27,310 nucleotides of DNA, from positions 1 through 27,310 of the forward strand of contig DAOVQH010000001.1 in the NCBI GenBank assembly GCA_030628755.1. Reading direction: 5' to 3'. The notes under the pieces were generated by a model that did no database searches, was not told the origin of the DNA, and worked only from the letters and a program-made list of their open reading frames with translations. The stretch's first letter is position 1. Every line of letters starts with the position of its first letter. The position numbers and the translations under genes were made by a program. Below, one piece after another: positions 14,486-21,472 of the stretch. The DNA comes from Candidatus Cloacimonadota bacterium (GTDB lineage Bacteria > Cloacimonadota > Cloacimonadia > Cloacimonadales > TCS61).

Positions 14486-15157
14486 CTACCAATACTTTCC
14501 ACTTCTGGTTTTGTCAACACTCAATTTCTGTTTCTCTTTCTTCATCTCTTCTTTTTCTTTTTGCAAGAGTGCTTTCAGCATTTTTTCAGCATCTTCTTTT
14601 TTCTGGTCTTTCTTTTGTTGTTCTTGTTCTTCATCCTTTTTTTGTTGTTGGTCTTGCTGTTGTTGTTCTTTTTGTTCGTCTTTCTTCTCTTTGTCGTCTT
14701 TACTTTGCTGTTTTTGCTGCTGTTGACGATTCATTAATCTTGCAGTGAGTTCATAGTTATACCTGGCATCTTCATTAGACGGGTTTTCAATCAGGGCATT
14801 TCGATAGTTGTTAATAGCATTTTTCAGGTCTTTCTGCTGGAATTTTACATTTCCAAGATTCTGATAGGCTTTTGATTTATCTTTGAAATTTTCGTCCCGT
14901 AGAGTCATGGAGTAAGCATTTTCAGCTTCTTCTAATTTCCCGTTTTTGTATTGTGCATTCCCCTGGTTAAAATGAAGTTGACTATCTTTCGGATAATTTA
15001 TTGAATTTTCAGAGAATTTTTTCTCGGATTCTTCGAAATTGTCATTATTGTAGAATTTTATTCCCTTTAAATTCGTAAAAACTTTATCATAGGTTAAAAC
15101 TTCAGCAAACAAATTGAAACTAATCAATATAAATAAAAATATTAATAAATTTCTCAT
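14486..15157 (-). CDS. batC: BatC: TPR protein with Gln/Lys-rich tail
   Basis: 223 residues from the ATG at 15157, which has an AAGGA site and begins a clear signal peptide (MRNLLIFLFILISFNLFA). A longer frame to 15214 would put charged residues before the signal and is rejected. TPR helices span about 32-140 (LHFNQGNAQYKNGKLEEAENAY, AYQNLGNVKFQQKDLKNAINNYRNAL). Residues 143-212 are a low-complexity Q/K/E/D tract, typical of BatC, giving a long coiled or disordered tail. It is a periplasmic partner in the Bat complex. Spurious plus-strand frames opposite the tail come from its biased composition. It is separated from batB by a 226-bp repeat-filled gap and from batD by the R-M insert. Confidence 0.87.
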   Translation of the reverse strand: MRNLLIFLFILISFNLFAEVLTYDKVFTNLKGIKFYNNDNFEESEKKFSENSINYPKDSQLHFNQGNAQYKNGKLEEAENAYSMTLRDENFKDKSKAYQNLGNVKFQQKDLKNAINNYRNALIENPSNEDARYNYELTARLMNRQQQQKQQSKDDKEKKDEQKEQQQQDQQQKKDEEQEQQKKDQKKEDAEKMLKALLQKEKEEMKKEKQKLSVDKTRSGKYW

Positions 15158-15240
15158 AATCCTTAAATAAAATATCCTTTTGAAAAATAATTCAATAATC
15201 CACGAAACACACAAAAATACACGAAAAAAAATCTTTTACA

Positions 15241-15298
15241 TTCCCAAAGAGGGAACAGTTAAATTTGCTTCGCATTTAACGTCCTAAAGCTTTGGGAA
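15241..15298. repeat. Nested palindrome in the batB-batC spacer
   Basis: TTCCCAAAG (15241-15249) pairs perfectly with CTTTGGGAA (15290-15298). Inside it GTTAAAT (15258-15264) pairs with ATTTAAC (15274-15280) around a GC-TTC-GC turn. Just upstream, 15197-15230 has short CACGAAA/CACAAAA units of about 10 bp. No gene is seen in 15158-15383. Confidence 0.6.
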
Positions 15299-15313
15299 CG
15301 AGTAGATGCCCAA

Positions 15314-15376
15314 TTCAACCAGTTCAACTGATTCAACCAAATAAAACTTAACAAGTTTTCGAAACTTGTTAAGTTT
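15314..15376. repeat. 9-bp TTCAAC array plus perfect hairpin, batB 3' side
   Basis: Three 9-bp units (TTCAACCAG, TTCAACTGA, TTCAACCAA; 15314-15340) precede a perfect 15-bp stem, AAACTTAACAAGTTT at 15344-15358 with its complement at 15362-15376, loop TCG. The hairpin starts 8 nt past the batB stop. Read on the minus strand it is followed by TATTT, so it might also act as a weak terminator or mRNA-stabilising stem between batB and batC. Confidence 0.7.
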
Positions 15377-15383
15377 ATACTTT

Positions 15384-16397
15384 TTATATAACTCTTTTAA
15401 ATTTAACTTTCTTTTTAAATATAATAAGTGATTCGATTATCAAAAGCAACAAAGCTGCAATTACAAAATATTTGTATTGTTCTTTATAACGAACGAATTC
15501 TCTGGAATCGAATTTCTTTTTTTCAATGGCATTTATATTCTTCATAATTTCGAAGATCTCTGACTGTTGAGGTGTAATAGGGAAGAACCTGCCATTACCT
15601 ATTTTTGCGATGCGGGTCAACGTGTTGATATCAAGTTTCGTAAAAATTATATCTCCTTTATCGTCTTTAGCATAAACCACATTGCCGGTTGCTTCCTTAA
15701 TTGGTATAGTGCTTCCTTCAGGGGAGCCGATACCCAGGGTATAGATTATTGCATTCTGTTTTGCTGCTTCATTAGCGATTTTAATGGCGTTTTCTTCTAA
15801 ATCTTCTCCATCACTTACTACAATTATGACTTTATGTTTTTCTTCTTTCTTAAAAAGAGTGACAGCATTTGAAATTGCTCCACCGATATCCGTACCATAA
15901 GAGGGGACAGTTTCCGTATCGAGTAAATTTAGAAACAACTTTGCTGCACCGTAATCATTTGTAAGAGGGCATTGTACAAAGCTTTTGCCAGCAAAAGCAA
16001 TTATGGCAATCCTGTCTCCTTTAAGCTGATCGATAAAAAGCGATATCTGGTCTTTTGCTCTATCGATGCGGCTGGGTTTGATGTCCTGTGCATCCATACT
16101 TTTTGAGACATCGATGCAGACAACGATATCAATTCCTTCTTTTCTCACTATTTGAACTTCTTTATTCCAGCGTGGTCTGGCTATGGCAATGATCAAAAAG
16201 AATATCGCAAAGATAAAAATCACATTTTTCAGAGACCAGTGAAATGTGGAAAATTCCTGCATGTAATATTCATAGAACTTACTCTCTGCAAACTTTTCAA
16301 AGTTCTTTTTCCGCTTGTGATTAGCAATCCCGAGATAAACAAGAAAAATCGGAATTAACAGTAAAAGAAATAATAAATATGGATTTCCCCATTGCAT
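15384..16397 (-). CDS. batB: BatB: membrane-anchored VWA protein
   Basis: 337 residues: two N-terminal transmembrane helices (about 6-24 and 56-75), a von Willebrand factor A domain (about 88-290) and a C-terminal transmembrane helix (about 310-327) with a basic tail. The metal-ion-dependent adhesion site is complete: DVSKS (Asp96, Ser98, Ser100), Thr169 in YGTDIGG, and SDGED (Asp196). LAR/IARPRW ahead of the domain is typical of Bat VWA proteins. It acts with BatA in the inner membrane, probably served by the MoxR ATPase. The 355-bp gap to batA is unusually long for this operon and is filled with repeats. Confidence 0.9.
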   Translation of the reverse strand: MQWGNPYLLFLLLLIPIFLVYLGIANHKRKKNFEKFAESKFYEYYMQEFSTFHWSLKNVIFIFAIFFLIIAIARPRWNKEVQIVRKEGIDIVVCIDVSKSMDAQDIKPSRIDRAKDQISLFIDQLKGDRIAIIAFAGKSFVQCPLTNDYGAAKLFLNLLDTETVPSYGTDIGGAISNAVTLFKKEEKHKVIIVVSDGEDLEENAIKIANEAAKQNAIIYTLGIGSPEGSTIPIKEATGNVVYAKDDKGDIIFTKLDINTLTRIAKIGNGRFFPITPQQSEIFEIMKNINAIEKKKFDSREFVRYKEQYKYFVIAALLLLIIESLIIFKKKVKFKRVI

Positions 16398-16442
16398 TAA
16401 AATCTCCGATCACATTTTTTTTGATAATAACATTTCGTTATG

Positions 16443-16510
16443 GTCATTCCCGACTTGCCTGCTCTGTTGAATAATGAGGTTCGGGAATCTATTGTTGTTT
16501 ATGGAATGAC
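16443..16510. repeat. REP-like element with GTCATTCC ends (diverged copy)
   Basis: GTCATTCC at 16443-16450 and GGAATGAC at 16503-16510 are inverted ends like those at 3656-3725. Inside, CATTCCCGA is complemented by TCGGGAATC (16481-16489), but the loop is enlarged by about 20 bp containing TTGAATAATGAGG compared with the first copy. It is in the batB-batA spacer. Confidence 0.6.
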
Positions 16511-16559
16511 ATTTTAAATTTTTCATTTTATTCTTCCTTTTAATTTCACAAACCAAGGG

Positions 16560-16747
16560 TTCTGCAAAATAAAGTGTTTGTCATCCTGAAGAATTCTACT
16601 TGCTGTTGCCTTGAAGGATCTCCGCTTATAATGAGACTGTGTCCGGCTCAGACGGATTCTTCGAAGGTTTGCCTTTGTAAGTTTTCCTCAGAAAGACATA
16701 TATTTTCCTATTTTGCAGAACTCCTTTTCACAAACCTGAGGTTTGTG
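16560..16747. repeat. Composite repeat in the batA-batB spacer with mini-element
   Basis: TTCTGCAAAATA (16560-16571) and its exact complement TATTTTGCAGAA (16709-16720) bound about 137 bp. Inside are a GTCATCCTGAAG...GAAGGATC type palindrome and the mini-element copy at 16637-16659 (CTGTGTCCGGCTCAGACGG plus ATTC). Outside, CACAAACC-TGA-GGTTTGTG (16729-16747) is a perfect hairpin 5 nt from the batA stop (16753, minus strand). The gap 16398-16752 contains no gene that I can support. Confidence 0.65.
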
Positions 16748-16752
16748 TTACA

Positions 16753-17742
16753 TCACGGTATTTCCTTCCTTATCACGATTCTAAAAGTAAATTCTAATAA
16801 AATTATCACAAAAGCAAAAATTAAATATCTCCAGAAAAGTTCCTGGTAGATAAAGTAATCATTAATCTTCAATTCTGTTTTTTCCAGTTTGTCAATATAT
16901 TCGATGATAGCTTTTAATTCTTCTGTATTTGTAGCTAATCTTGCTTTTTCTGTTCCTGTCATTTTGGCAATTTTATTCAAAGTTTCCATATCAATATCGA
17001 TTTTAACCTTTTGATATCGTATTCCAAATTGTGTTTGAAACGGGTAATCAACCAAACCTTTACTACCAACTCCGACTGTGTAGACCTTAACCCCGAATGT
17101 GGTTGCAAGCTCTGCTGCGGTAAAAGGATCGATTTCACCAGCATTATTTCGTCCATCTGTTATCAGAATAATTACTTTTGACTTAGCTTCGGAATCTTTA
17201 AGACGGGCAACAGCTGTAGCAAGCCCCATCCCAATAGCAGTTCCGCTGGCATCTTCGTTGATTTTCATCTCTTGCATAATTAACATCAGGATGTTATAAT
17301 CCAGTGTTAAAGGGCATTGAGTATATGCATTCTCGGAAAAAACAATTAGACCAATTCTATCGTTCCGACGGTGATCTATGAAATCGATAGCTACTTTTTT
17401 TGCGGCTTCCAGACGGTTTTTTGGTTTGAAGTCTATCGCTTTCATACTACCACTCACATCGATGGCAAGGATAATATCAATACCCTTTCCTGTGATCTGT
17501 TGCCTTTTATGCGAAAATCTTGGACGAGCCAGAGCAATAACTAAAAGAACAATCACAAGCGTTCTCAAAACTACAGGAATAAATTTTAAAATGCTGCTTT
17601 GCCCTGCGACTTCCTTTAATAAATCTACTCTGCTGTGTATCAGGCGAACTCTCTTTTTTCGCTTGATTATTAACTCAAAAAGAATATATGGAATTAAAAT
17701 CAGGAAAACCCAAAACCAGTTTGGATAAACAAACTCAAGCAT
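16753..17742 (-). CDS. batA: BatA: membrane-anchored VWA protein
   Basis: 329 residues from the ATG at 17742, chosen because AAGGAGGAT lies just ahead and the protein begins with the usual Bat N-terminus MLEFVYPNWFW. A longer frame to 17847 would only translate the 3' end of the preceding gene out of frame. Transmembrane helices are near 10-26 and 55-72; the VWA domain (about 87-290) has DVSGS (Asp95, Ser97, Ser99), Thr168 in SGTAIG and TDGRNNAG (Asp196); a C-terminal helix lies near 303-322. The start overlaps the upstream stop by 8 nt, so translation is coupled. BatA is the first VWA partner of the MoxR ATPase in aerotolerance operons. Confidence 0.9.
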   Translation of the reverse strand: MLEFVYPNWFWVFLILIPYILFELIIKRKKRVRLIHSRVDLLKEVAGQSSILKFIPVVLRTLVIVLLVIALARPRFSHKRQQITGKGIDIILAIDVSGSMKAIDFKPKNRLEAAKKVAIDFIDHRRNDRIGLIVFSENAYTQCPLTLDYNILMLIMQEMKINEDASGTAIGMGLATAVARLKDSEAKSKVIILITDGRNNAGEIDPFTAAELATTFGVKVYTVGVGSKGLVDYPFQTQFGIRYQKVKIDIDMETLNKIAKMTGTEKARLATNTEELKAIIEYIDKLEKTELKINDYFIYQELFWRYLIFAFVIILLEFTFRIVIRKEIP

Positions 17743-18658
17743 TTTTATCCTCCTTGGTTTCGGTTTCCTTTTCAAAAGATCTGAGATAATTCTCCAGCCA
17801 CAACAATGATTCTTCGGATTCTTTCGTTTTAGGTATAAATTTCGCAAATTTGACTTTGTCTGTAAATGTTAGGAAATCGAGAATCTGTGTTTTTTCTTTG
17901 AAATTTTCAAGCTGGAGGTTTTCTCTAATTTCATTTGTTGTCATTTCAACAGCATTTATTCTGTAATGAAGTTCAATGAAAAGCCTTAAAATAAAGGAGA
18001 GTTGATAATAGAAAATCAGGAAGTCACCCTTTTCAAGCAGTTTATCATTCTTAAGTTTTTCCAGAAGTTCCAGTGCAATTTGATGTGGAGGTCGCTTATC
18101 TATAATTTCAGGAACTATTGCTTTTTTGGGCTTTTTCTTCAATAATTTTATTAAATATTTAATTATAATAATGATAAGAAGGAGAGCAATTATCGGTAAG
18201 AAATAATCCCAGAAACCCAGGTTCAGTTTTAATGGTTTTGCAATATCTTTTATGGTTTCCGAACTATCTGTGAGAACTGATTCAACATGTAAGATGAATT
18301 CTGAGGTTCTAAGAAAAGATAAACTATCACCGGTTTTAACAGCAAATTCAAGTTCAGGGAAAGTGAATTCCCCAGTATCGAATGGTTGGAAAGTGTAATC
18401 TAATTTAGTGATTTTATGTTCTTTTTCTATTTCCTCGCTGGATTTTATATCTTTTAAAATGAAAATATCAAGAGTATCGATTTCAGGTGCGAAAATGCTG
18501 TCTGCAGGATTTGTTGTGATATCGATAAGAACATGGAAAGGTGTGCCGAGATAAAGTTTTTCAGGCTTTTCTAATTTGTGCACGATTTGCTGAGCAAACC
18601 CCATAATTGGAAGTGATAGTAAAAGTATAATTAACAATACAACTTTATTTCTATTCAT
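17735..18658 (-). CDS. Bat-operon membrane protein (DUF4381-like) between DUF58 and batA
   Basis: 307 residues: signal peptide (1-22), a periplasmic beta domain (about 25-130) resembling a shortened BatD unit (FQPFDTGEFTFPELEFAV parallels the LQPRKTGTFIIPPI motif in BatD), one transmembrane helix (about 151-170), then a basic linker and a ~120-residue cytoplasmic helical domain (PPHQIALELLEKL...LEKGDFLIFYYQLSFILRLFIE). This layout and position match the small membrane protein commonly found between DUF58 and batA in such operons, often annotated DUF4381 or BatD-like. Its stop is embedded in the start region of batA (8-nt overlap). Role presumed structural or regulatory within the Bat complex. 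Confidence 0.75.
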   Translation of the reverse strand: MNRNKVVLLIILLLSLPIMGFAQQIVHKLEKPEKLYLGTPFHVLIDITTNPADSIFAPEIDTLDIFILKDIKSSEEIEKEHKITKLDYTFQPFDTGEFTFPELEFAVKTGDSLSFLRTSEFILHVESVLTDSSETIKDIAKPLKLNLGFWDYFLPIIALLLIIIIIKYLIKLLKKKPKKAIVPEIIDKRPPHQIALELLEKLKNDKLLEKGDFLIFYYQLSFILRLFIELHYRINAVEMTTNEIRENLQLENFKEKTQILDFLTFTDKVKFAKFIPKTKESEESLLWLENYLRSFEKETETKEDKNA

Positions 18659-18698
18659 TTTTTAATTTTCATTGTTTTTCATAAACAAGATGTTTGCG

Positions 18699-19583
18699 TT
18701 ATCTTTGGCTTTTCATTCTTATCCTGAATTTGAAAAACTTCATGAGTTCAGGCACATATGGTTTATCAGTTTGCAGATTTACTAAATCCACTTTTATTTT
18801 TCTAAAACGTTCTTTTAATTCATTTTCCTGCTTTTGAACAGCCTTTACGTATTTTTCTCGAATTGTTTTATTTGAAGAATTCACACTGAAAAAATCATTT
18901 GTTTCAGGGTCTCTCAAATGTAGTAAACCAGCGTTTGGTAGTTCGCTCTCAGATTGATCAATAATTCGTAAGGCAATAACATCGTGTTTTTTGGCAAGAA
19001 GCTTTAAACTTTCTTCGTAGTCTTCATCAAGGAAATCGGAAATGATAAAGATAATACTTCGTTTTTTTATCAACCTGTAAATATATTCAACTGCTTTTTT
19101 TATGTTTGTTTTTGCACTTTTGGGTTCGAAGTAAAGGATATCCCGAAGAATTCTCAGGGCAGATTTCTTTCCTTTCCTGGGTGGAATATATTTTTCAACT
19201 TCATCTGTGAAAAGAAGTAATCCTACTTTATCGTTGTTAGAAAGAGCAGAAAAAGAAAGAACAGCTGTAATCTCAGTGATGAATTCAGATTTTAAGTAAC
19301 TTCTGGTTCCAAATAGGGTAGAGGCACTGCTGTCCACAAGAAACATTACATTTAATTCTCGAGTTTCTTCAAACTTCTTTATATAAGGATAACCATACCG
19401 TGCTGTTACATTCCAATCTATCTGTTTGAAACTATCACCGGTTTGATATTCCCGTACTTCAGAGAATTCCAATCCCTGTCCTTTAAAAAGGCTGTGATAT
19501 TCTCCTGAAAAGAGCTCATTTACAATATTTCTAGTTGTAATCTCTATCTTTCTTATTCTTTTTAATATATCTGCTGTTTCCAT
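18699..19583 (-). CDS. DUF58 family protein of the MoxR/Bat operon
   Basis: 294 residues from the ATG at 19583, preceded by AGGTGG. A frame extending to 19631 gives a non-conserved 16-residue leader and is not used. The family hallmark FSEVREYQTGDSFKQIDW and TARYGYPYIKKFEETREL occupies residues 40-77, followed by a VWA-like fold starting MFLVDSSAS (Asp84, Ser86, Ser88). DUF58 proteins accompany MoxR ATPases and probably act as adaptors between the ATPase and membrane VWA proteins. No membrane segment is seen, so it should be cytoplasmic. It lies 40 bp before the next gene and 274 bp after moxR, a gap filled by interleaved inverted repeats. Confidence 0.92.
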   Translation of the reverse strand: METADILKRIRKIEITTRNIVNELFSGEYHSLFKGQGLEFSEVREYQTGDSFKQIDWNVTARYGYPYIKKFEETRELNVMFLVDSSASTLFGTRSYLKSEFITEITAVLSFSALSNNDKVGLLLFTDEVEKYIPPRKGKKSALRILRDILYFEPKSAKTNIKKAVEYIYRLIKKRSIIFIISDFLDEDYEESLKLLAKKHDVIALRIIDQSESELPNAGLLHLRDPETNDFFSVNSSNKTIREKYVKAVQKQENELKERFRKIKVDLVNLQTDKPYVPELMKFFKFRIRMKSQR

Positions 19584-19670
19584 TTTTGAGCCACCTGACT
19601 TCTCCTTCAACCGCCAGATACTGCAAGGCAAGCGAATTAACCCCTTTAGAAATCCTTATAATTTTTATCA

Positions 19671-19796
19671 ACCCCGTATTTATCTAATTATCTAACGGGG
19701 TGAACACAAAAAAGACTCGAGTTCAGAGGAGTGTAACGAAACTGGACTTGAGTCTGATGACTTTTCATTCTGAACTAAGGATATAAGGTCCAGTCC
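19671..19796. repeat. Interleaved inverted repeats between moxR and the DUF58 gene
   Basis: A 7-bp stem ACCCCGT/ACGGGGT (19671-19677, 19695-19701) precedes a set of competing pairings. AGACTCGAGTTCAG (19713-19726) complements CTGGACTTGAGTCT (19742-19755) at 12 of 14 positions. AGTTCAGA (19720-19727) complements TCTGAACT (19769-19776). ACTGGAC (19741-19747) complements GTCCAGT (19788-19794). These cannot all form at once. No gene is seen in 19584-19857. Confidence 0.6.
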
Positions 19797-19857
19797 AATT
19801 ACATTCATTTTTTGACTCTTTATTTTTTTAATATTCAATATTCAATTTTCAATCTTT

Positions 19858-20844
19858 TTATGGTACTTCAATTTCATCAAAGAGTTTGTTGACTATATCT
19901 TCTTGTGTTATCTGCTCAGCTTCTGCTTCATAAGTAAGAATTATCCTATGACGAAGTATATCCTTCCCGATCGCTTTGATGTCATCAGGTGTAACATAAC
20001 CACGATGATACAGGAAAGCATGTGCTTTTGCTGCTTGAGCAAGATAAATTGAAGCTCTTGGTGAAGCTCCATATTCAATCAAGTCAGCAAGTTCTTCCAG
20101 GTTCTTGAATTTCTGTGGCTCTCTTGTTGCAAAAACAAGATTGAGAATGTAATCTTTGATTTTTGATTCCATATAGATATCTTTGATTAATTCACGTATT
20201 TGAAGAATGTCGTTTGGTTTTACAACAGCTTTGGTGGTTATTTCATCGTTAGGAACCATCTTATCCATTATTTGTAGTTCTTCTTCACGGTTGGGGTAAT
20301 CAATTAGAAGTTTAAGCATAAAACGGTCAATCTGAGCTTCAGGAAGTGGGTATGTCCCTTCCTGTTCTATTGGATTTTGAGTAGCCATGACTAAAAAAGG
20401 TTTTGGAAGTGGGTAAGTAGTATCACCTATGGTTACCTGTCTTTCCTGCATAGATTCCAGAAGAGCTGATTGAACTTTAGCAGGTGCACGGTTTATCTCG
20501 TCTGCTAGTATAAAGTTGGCAAAAAGAGGTCCCTTTTTTGGTAAGAATTCGCTGGTTTTCTGGTTGTAGATGAGTGTTCCAATCAAATCTGCAGGAAGCA
20601 GGTCTGGAGTAAATTGGATTCTTTTAAAACTTGCACTAATCGTATTTGCAGTAGTATGAACCATCAATGTTTTAGCGAGACCGGGAACACCTTCCAAAAG
20701 GATATGTCCATCAGCTAAGAGACCCACTAATATACGTTTTACAATGTATTGCTGACCTACAATAACCTTTTCGATTTCTTTGGTTATTTTATCAATCACT
20801 TCACTTTTTTCTATTACTTTCTGATTTATTTCCCCAATTTTCAT
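19858..20844 (-). CDS. moxR: MoxR-family AAA+ ATPase
   Basis: 328 residues from the ATG at 20844 with a GGAGG site. The frame extends to 20934, but that part overlaps the upstream phosphoesterase gene and reads like noise. AAA+ motifs: Walker A EGVPGLAKT (51-59), Walker B FILADEINRA (111-120), sensor I MATQNPIE (153-160), and the GTYPLPEAQIDRFML element (163-177) typical of MoxR. The C-terminal lid contains GASPRASIYLAQAAKAHA with the sensor II arginine. MoxR ATPases act as chaperone-like remodelers for VWA proteins, here DUF58/BatA/BatB. The gene follows the phosphoesterase by 13 bp and heads the Bat operon. Confidence 0.95.
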   Translation of the reverse strand: MKIGEINQKVIEKSEVIDKITKEIEKVIVGQQYIVKRILVGLLADGHILLEGVPGLAKTLMVHTTANTISASFKRIQFTPDLLPADLIGTLIYNQKTSEFLPKKGPLFANFILADEINRAPAKVQSALLESMQERQVTIGDTTYPLPKPFLVMATQNPIEQEGTYPLPEAQIDRFMLKLLIDYPNREEELQIMDKMVPNDEITTKAVVKPNDILQIRELIKDIYMESKIKDYILNLVFATREPQKFKNLEELADLIEYGASPRASIYLAQAAKAHAFLYHRGYVTPDDIKAIGKDILRHRIILTYEAEAEQITQEDIVNKLFDEIEVP

Positions 20845-20857
20845 TTTGCCTCCACTT

Positions 20858-21355
20858 CTATTTATTAATAATTTCTTTTCTAAAAACTTTTCCATCAACG
20901 TATTTGAAACAAACAGTAATGGAATCCTTATCAATATCCATTACCACATAAGAAGGTTTGCGACCTTTGTCGGATTTTTTTCTCAGATGTCCGGGGTTAA
21001 TAAAATATGAATTTTTCTGTTTTTCAAAACTACAGGAATGAGTATGACCGAAGAGAAAGAAATCTGCTTCATTTGTAGTGTTTTTAAGATCTTCTATGTT
21101 ATGGATTAATAGGAATTTCCAACCGGAAATTTCAGTTGTTTGAATAGCTTGTAAAGATTTGTTTAAATATCCGGGATGAAAAATACCGGGGATTTTAATT
21201 ATTTCTTTTCCTTCAGTAAGGTCGAAATTCTCATCAAGGTCTTCATAATTATCGCCAAGATGAAAAATGTGGGTAATATTATCCTCGTTAGAGAAGGCTT
21301 TTCTCAATAAGACCTGATTCTTATGAGTATCCGATATAATTATAATTCTTTCCAT
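20858..21355 (-). CDS. YfcE/MJ0936-type metallophosphoesterase
   Basis: 165 residues of the calcineurin-like phosphoesterase superfamily. Metal ligands visible: SDTH (Asp9, His11), LGDN (Asp35, Asn36), IHN (His85) and GHTH (His104, His106), then FINPG (118-122). Length and motif order match the small YfcE/MJ0936 phosphodiesterases, whose natural substrates are largely unknown. The usual VRGNCD element after GDN is replaced by IPGIFHPGY (55-63), which may define a subgroup. Start at ATG 21355 with a GGAGTG site. A 117-bp gap separates it from argS, with an imperfect CGTTT.TAT stem near 21434-21458 and no clear T-run. It is probably the first gene of the transcript leading into moxR. Confidence 0.88.
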   Translation of the reverse strand: MERIIIISDTHKNQVLLRKAFSNEDNITHIFHLGDNYEDLDENFDLTEGKEIIKIPGIFHPGYLNKSLQAIQTTEISGWKFLLIHNIEDLKNTTNEADFFLFGHTHSCSFEKQKNSYFINPGHLRKKSDKGRKPSYVVMDIDKDSITVCFKYVDGKVFRKEIINK

Positions 21356-21472
21356 TTCAAAACACTCCTATTTTCAAACCATAAAAATATAATACACATT
21401 AACAAATCGGTCTTATAAAACCCTCCTTATATCGTTTGTATTTTGGATATAAACGAAAATGAACTTAAAAAG

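Noticed and set aside
14434..14748. Several plus-strand frames rich in Phe, Leu, Ser or Cys opposite batC
   Set aside because: They are the complement of the BatC Gln/Lys/Glu low-complexity tail; biased composition keeps all frames open.
16560..16720. Insertion sequence with 12-bp terminal inverted repeats
   Set aside because: Only about 160 bp long with no transposase and no clear target duplication; at most a MITE-like or composite repeat.
17743..17847. N-terminal extension of batA
   Set aside because: It overlaps the preceding gene, lacks conservation, and a good AAGGAGGAT site precedes the internal ATG at 17742.
20845..20934. 30-codon N-terminal extension of moxR
   Set aside because: It overlaps the end of the phosphoesterase gene, and the ATG at 20844 has a GGAGG site with the normal MoxR N-terminus.
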